A stretch of DNA of 40,449 nt from Ruminiclostridium sp. (GTDB lineage: Bacteria > Bacillota > Clostridia > Oscillospirales > Ruminococcaceae), in NCBI GenBank assembly GCA_017479645.1, contig JAFVBZ010000051.1, positions 1 through 40,449 on the forward strand, written 5' to 3'. Within the stretch, counting starts at the first letter, position 1, and each line of letters opens with the position of its first letter. The notes below the pieces were generated by a model. It did no database searches. It saw only the letters and a list, made by a program, of their open reading frames with translations, and was not told the origin of the DNA. Positions 40,421-40,449 of the stretch are shown here, in pieces. The position numbers were made by a program, and so were the translations under genes.

Positions 40421-40449
40421 ATGAAAAAGTACGCACTTATCGGGCATCC
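40421..40449 (+). CDS. aroE: Probable shikimate dehydrogenase, first codons only
   Basis: An AGAAAGG ribosome binding site precedes ATG and nine codons reading MKKYALIGH with CC following (Pro). This is how AroE-type shikimate dehydrogenases begin (IGHP, usually followed by LxHSxSP). Only 29 bases are visible, so the call rests on this short match. Confidence 0.5.

Overview
The window looks like a chromosomal piece of a Gram-positive, anaerobic gut or rumen Clostridia species of the Ruminococcus/Oscillospiraceae type. This is inferred from several things: class B sortases, a YpeB germination protein, an FMN-dependent FabK, rubrerythrin, GatCAB next to AspRS, a GH74 xyloglucanase, and AAAGGAGG-type ribosome binding sites. 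Base composition is moderate. I saw no rRNA, tRNA, CRISPR array, transposase or integrase.

Layout. At 0-6.4 kb on the minus strand are a cut-off lipoprotein-type sortase B, a complete sortase B, PncC/CinA, a membrane GGDEF protein, ThiI, a small membrane protein and a cysteine desulfurase. At 6.6-10.6 kb on the plus strand are ypeB, a strong candidate small RNA with its own promoter and terminator, phosphoglucomutase and a small membrane protein. At 10.8-16.8 kb on the minus strand, transcribed right to left, are a Nudix hydrolase with its own promoter and terminator and then a run HD-GYP, lysC, a degenerate ThyX-like protein and a GH74 lipoprotein. At 17-23.8 kb on the plus strand are an Abi_2/HEPN abortive-infection gene, then gatC-gatA-gatB-aspS and a small conserved-looking protein. 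At 24.2-27.2 kb on the minus strand is nfeD, a minimal SPFH-like protein and a flotillin, divergent from ybjQ and a XRE regulator at 27.4-28.3 kb. Rubrerythrin and a membrane protein follow on the minus strand. At 30-39.3 kb on the minus strand is an almost complete type II fatty-acid synthesis cluster (fabH, fabK, fabG, fabF, accB, fabZ, accC, accD, accA, then acpP behind its own promoter). fabD sits divergently on the plus strand, and the window ends in the first codons of a probable aroE.

How the genes work together. acc and fab genes supply malonyl-CoA, malonyl-ACP and the elongation cycle. GatCAB plus AspRS gives the indirect route to Asn-tRNA (and Gln-tRNA). Cysteine desulfurase plus ThiI gives tRNA 4-thiouridine. 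GGDEF and HD-GYP proteins make and break c-di-GMP. NfeD, the SPFH-like protein and flotillin form a membrane-microdomain module.

The most unusual signals are not genes. (1) Two families of modular, hairpin-rich repeats begin at, or overlap, the stop codon of at least nine genes on both strands. (2) A pair of about 170-bp inverted repeats flanks the flotillin/XRE block. (3) Face-to-face promoters drive fabH and fabD, with a 22-bp inverted repeat centred between them that does not resemble FapR or FabT sites. (4) A roughly 256-nt candidate RNA carries three CCTCCTT-like (anti-Shine-Dalgarno) motifs, preceded by an array of ATTGTAAC repeats spaced at about one helical turn. Promoter and start choices are by eye; no similarity search was run.
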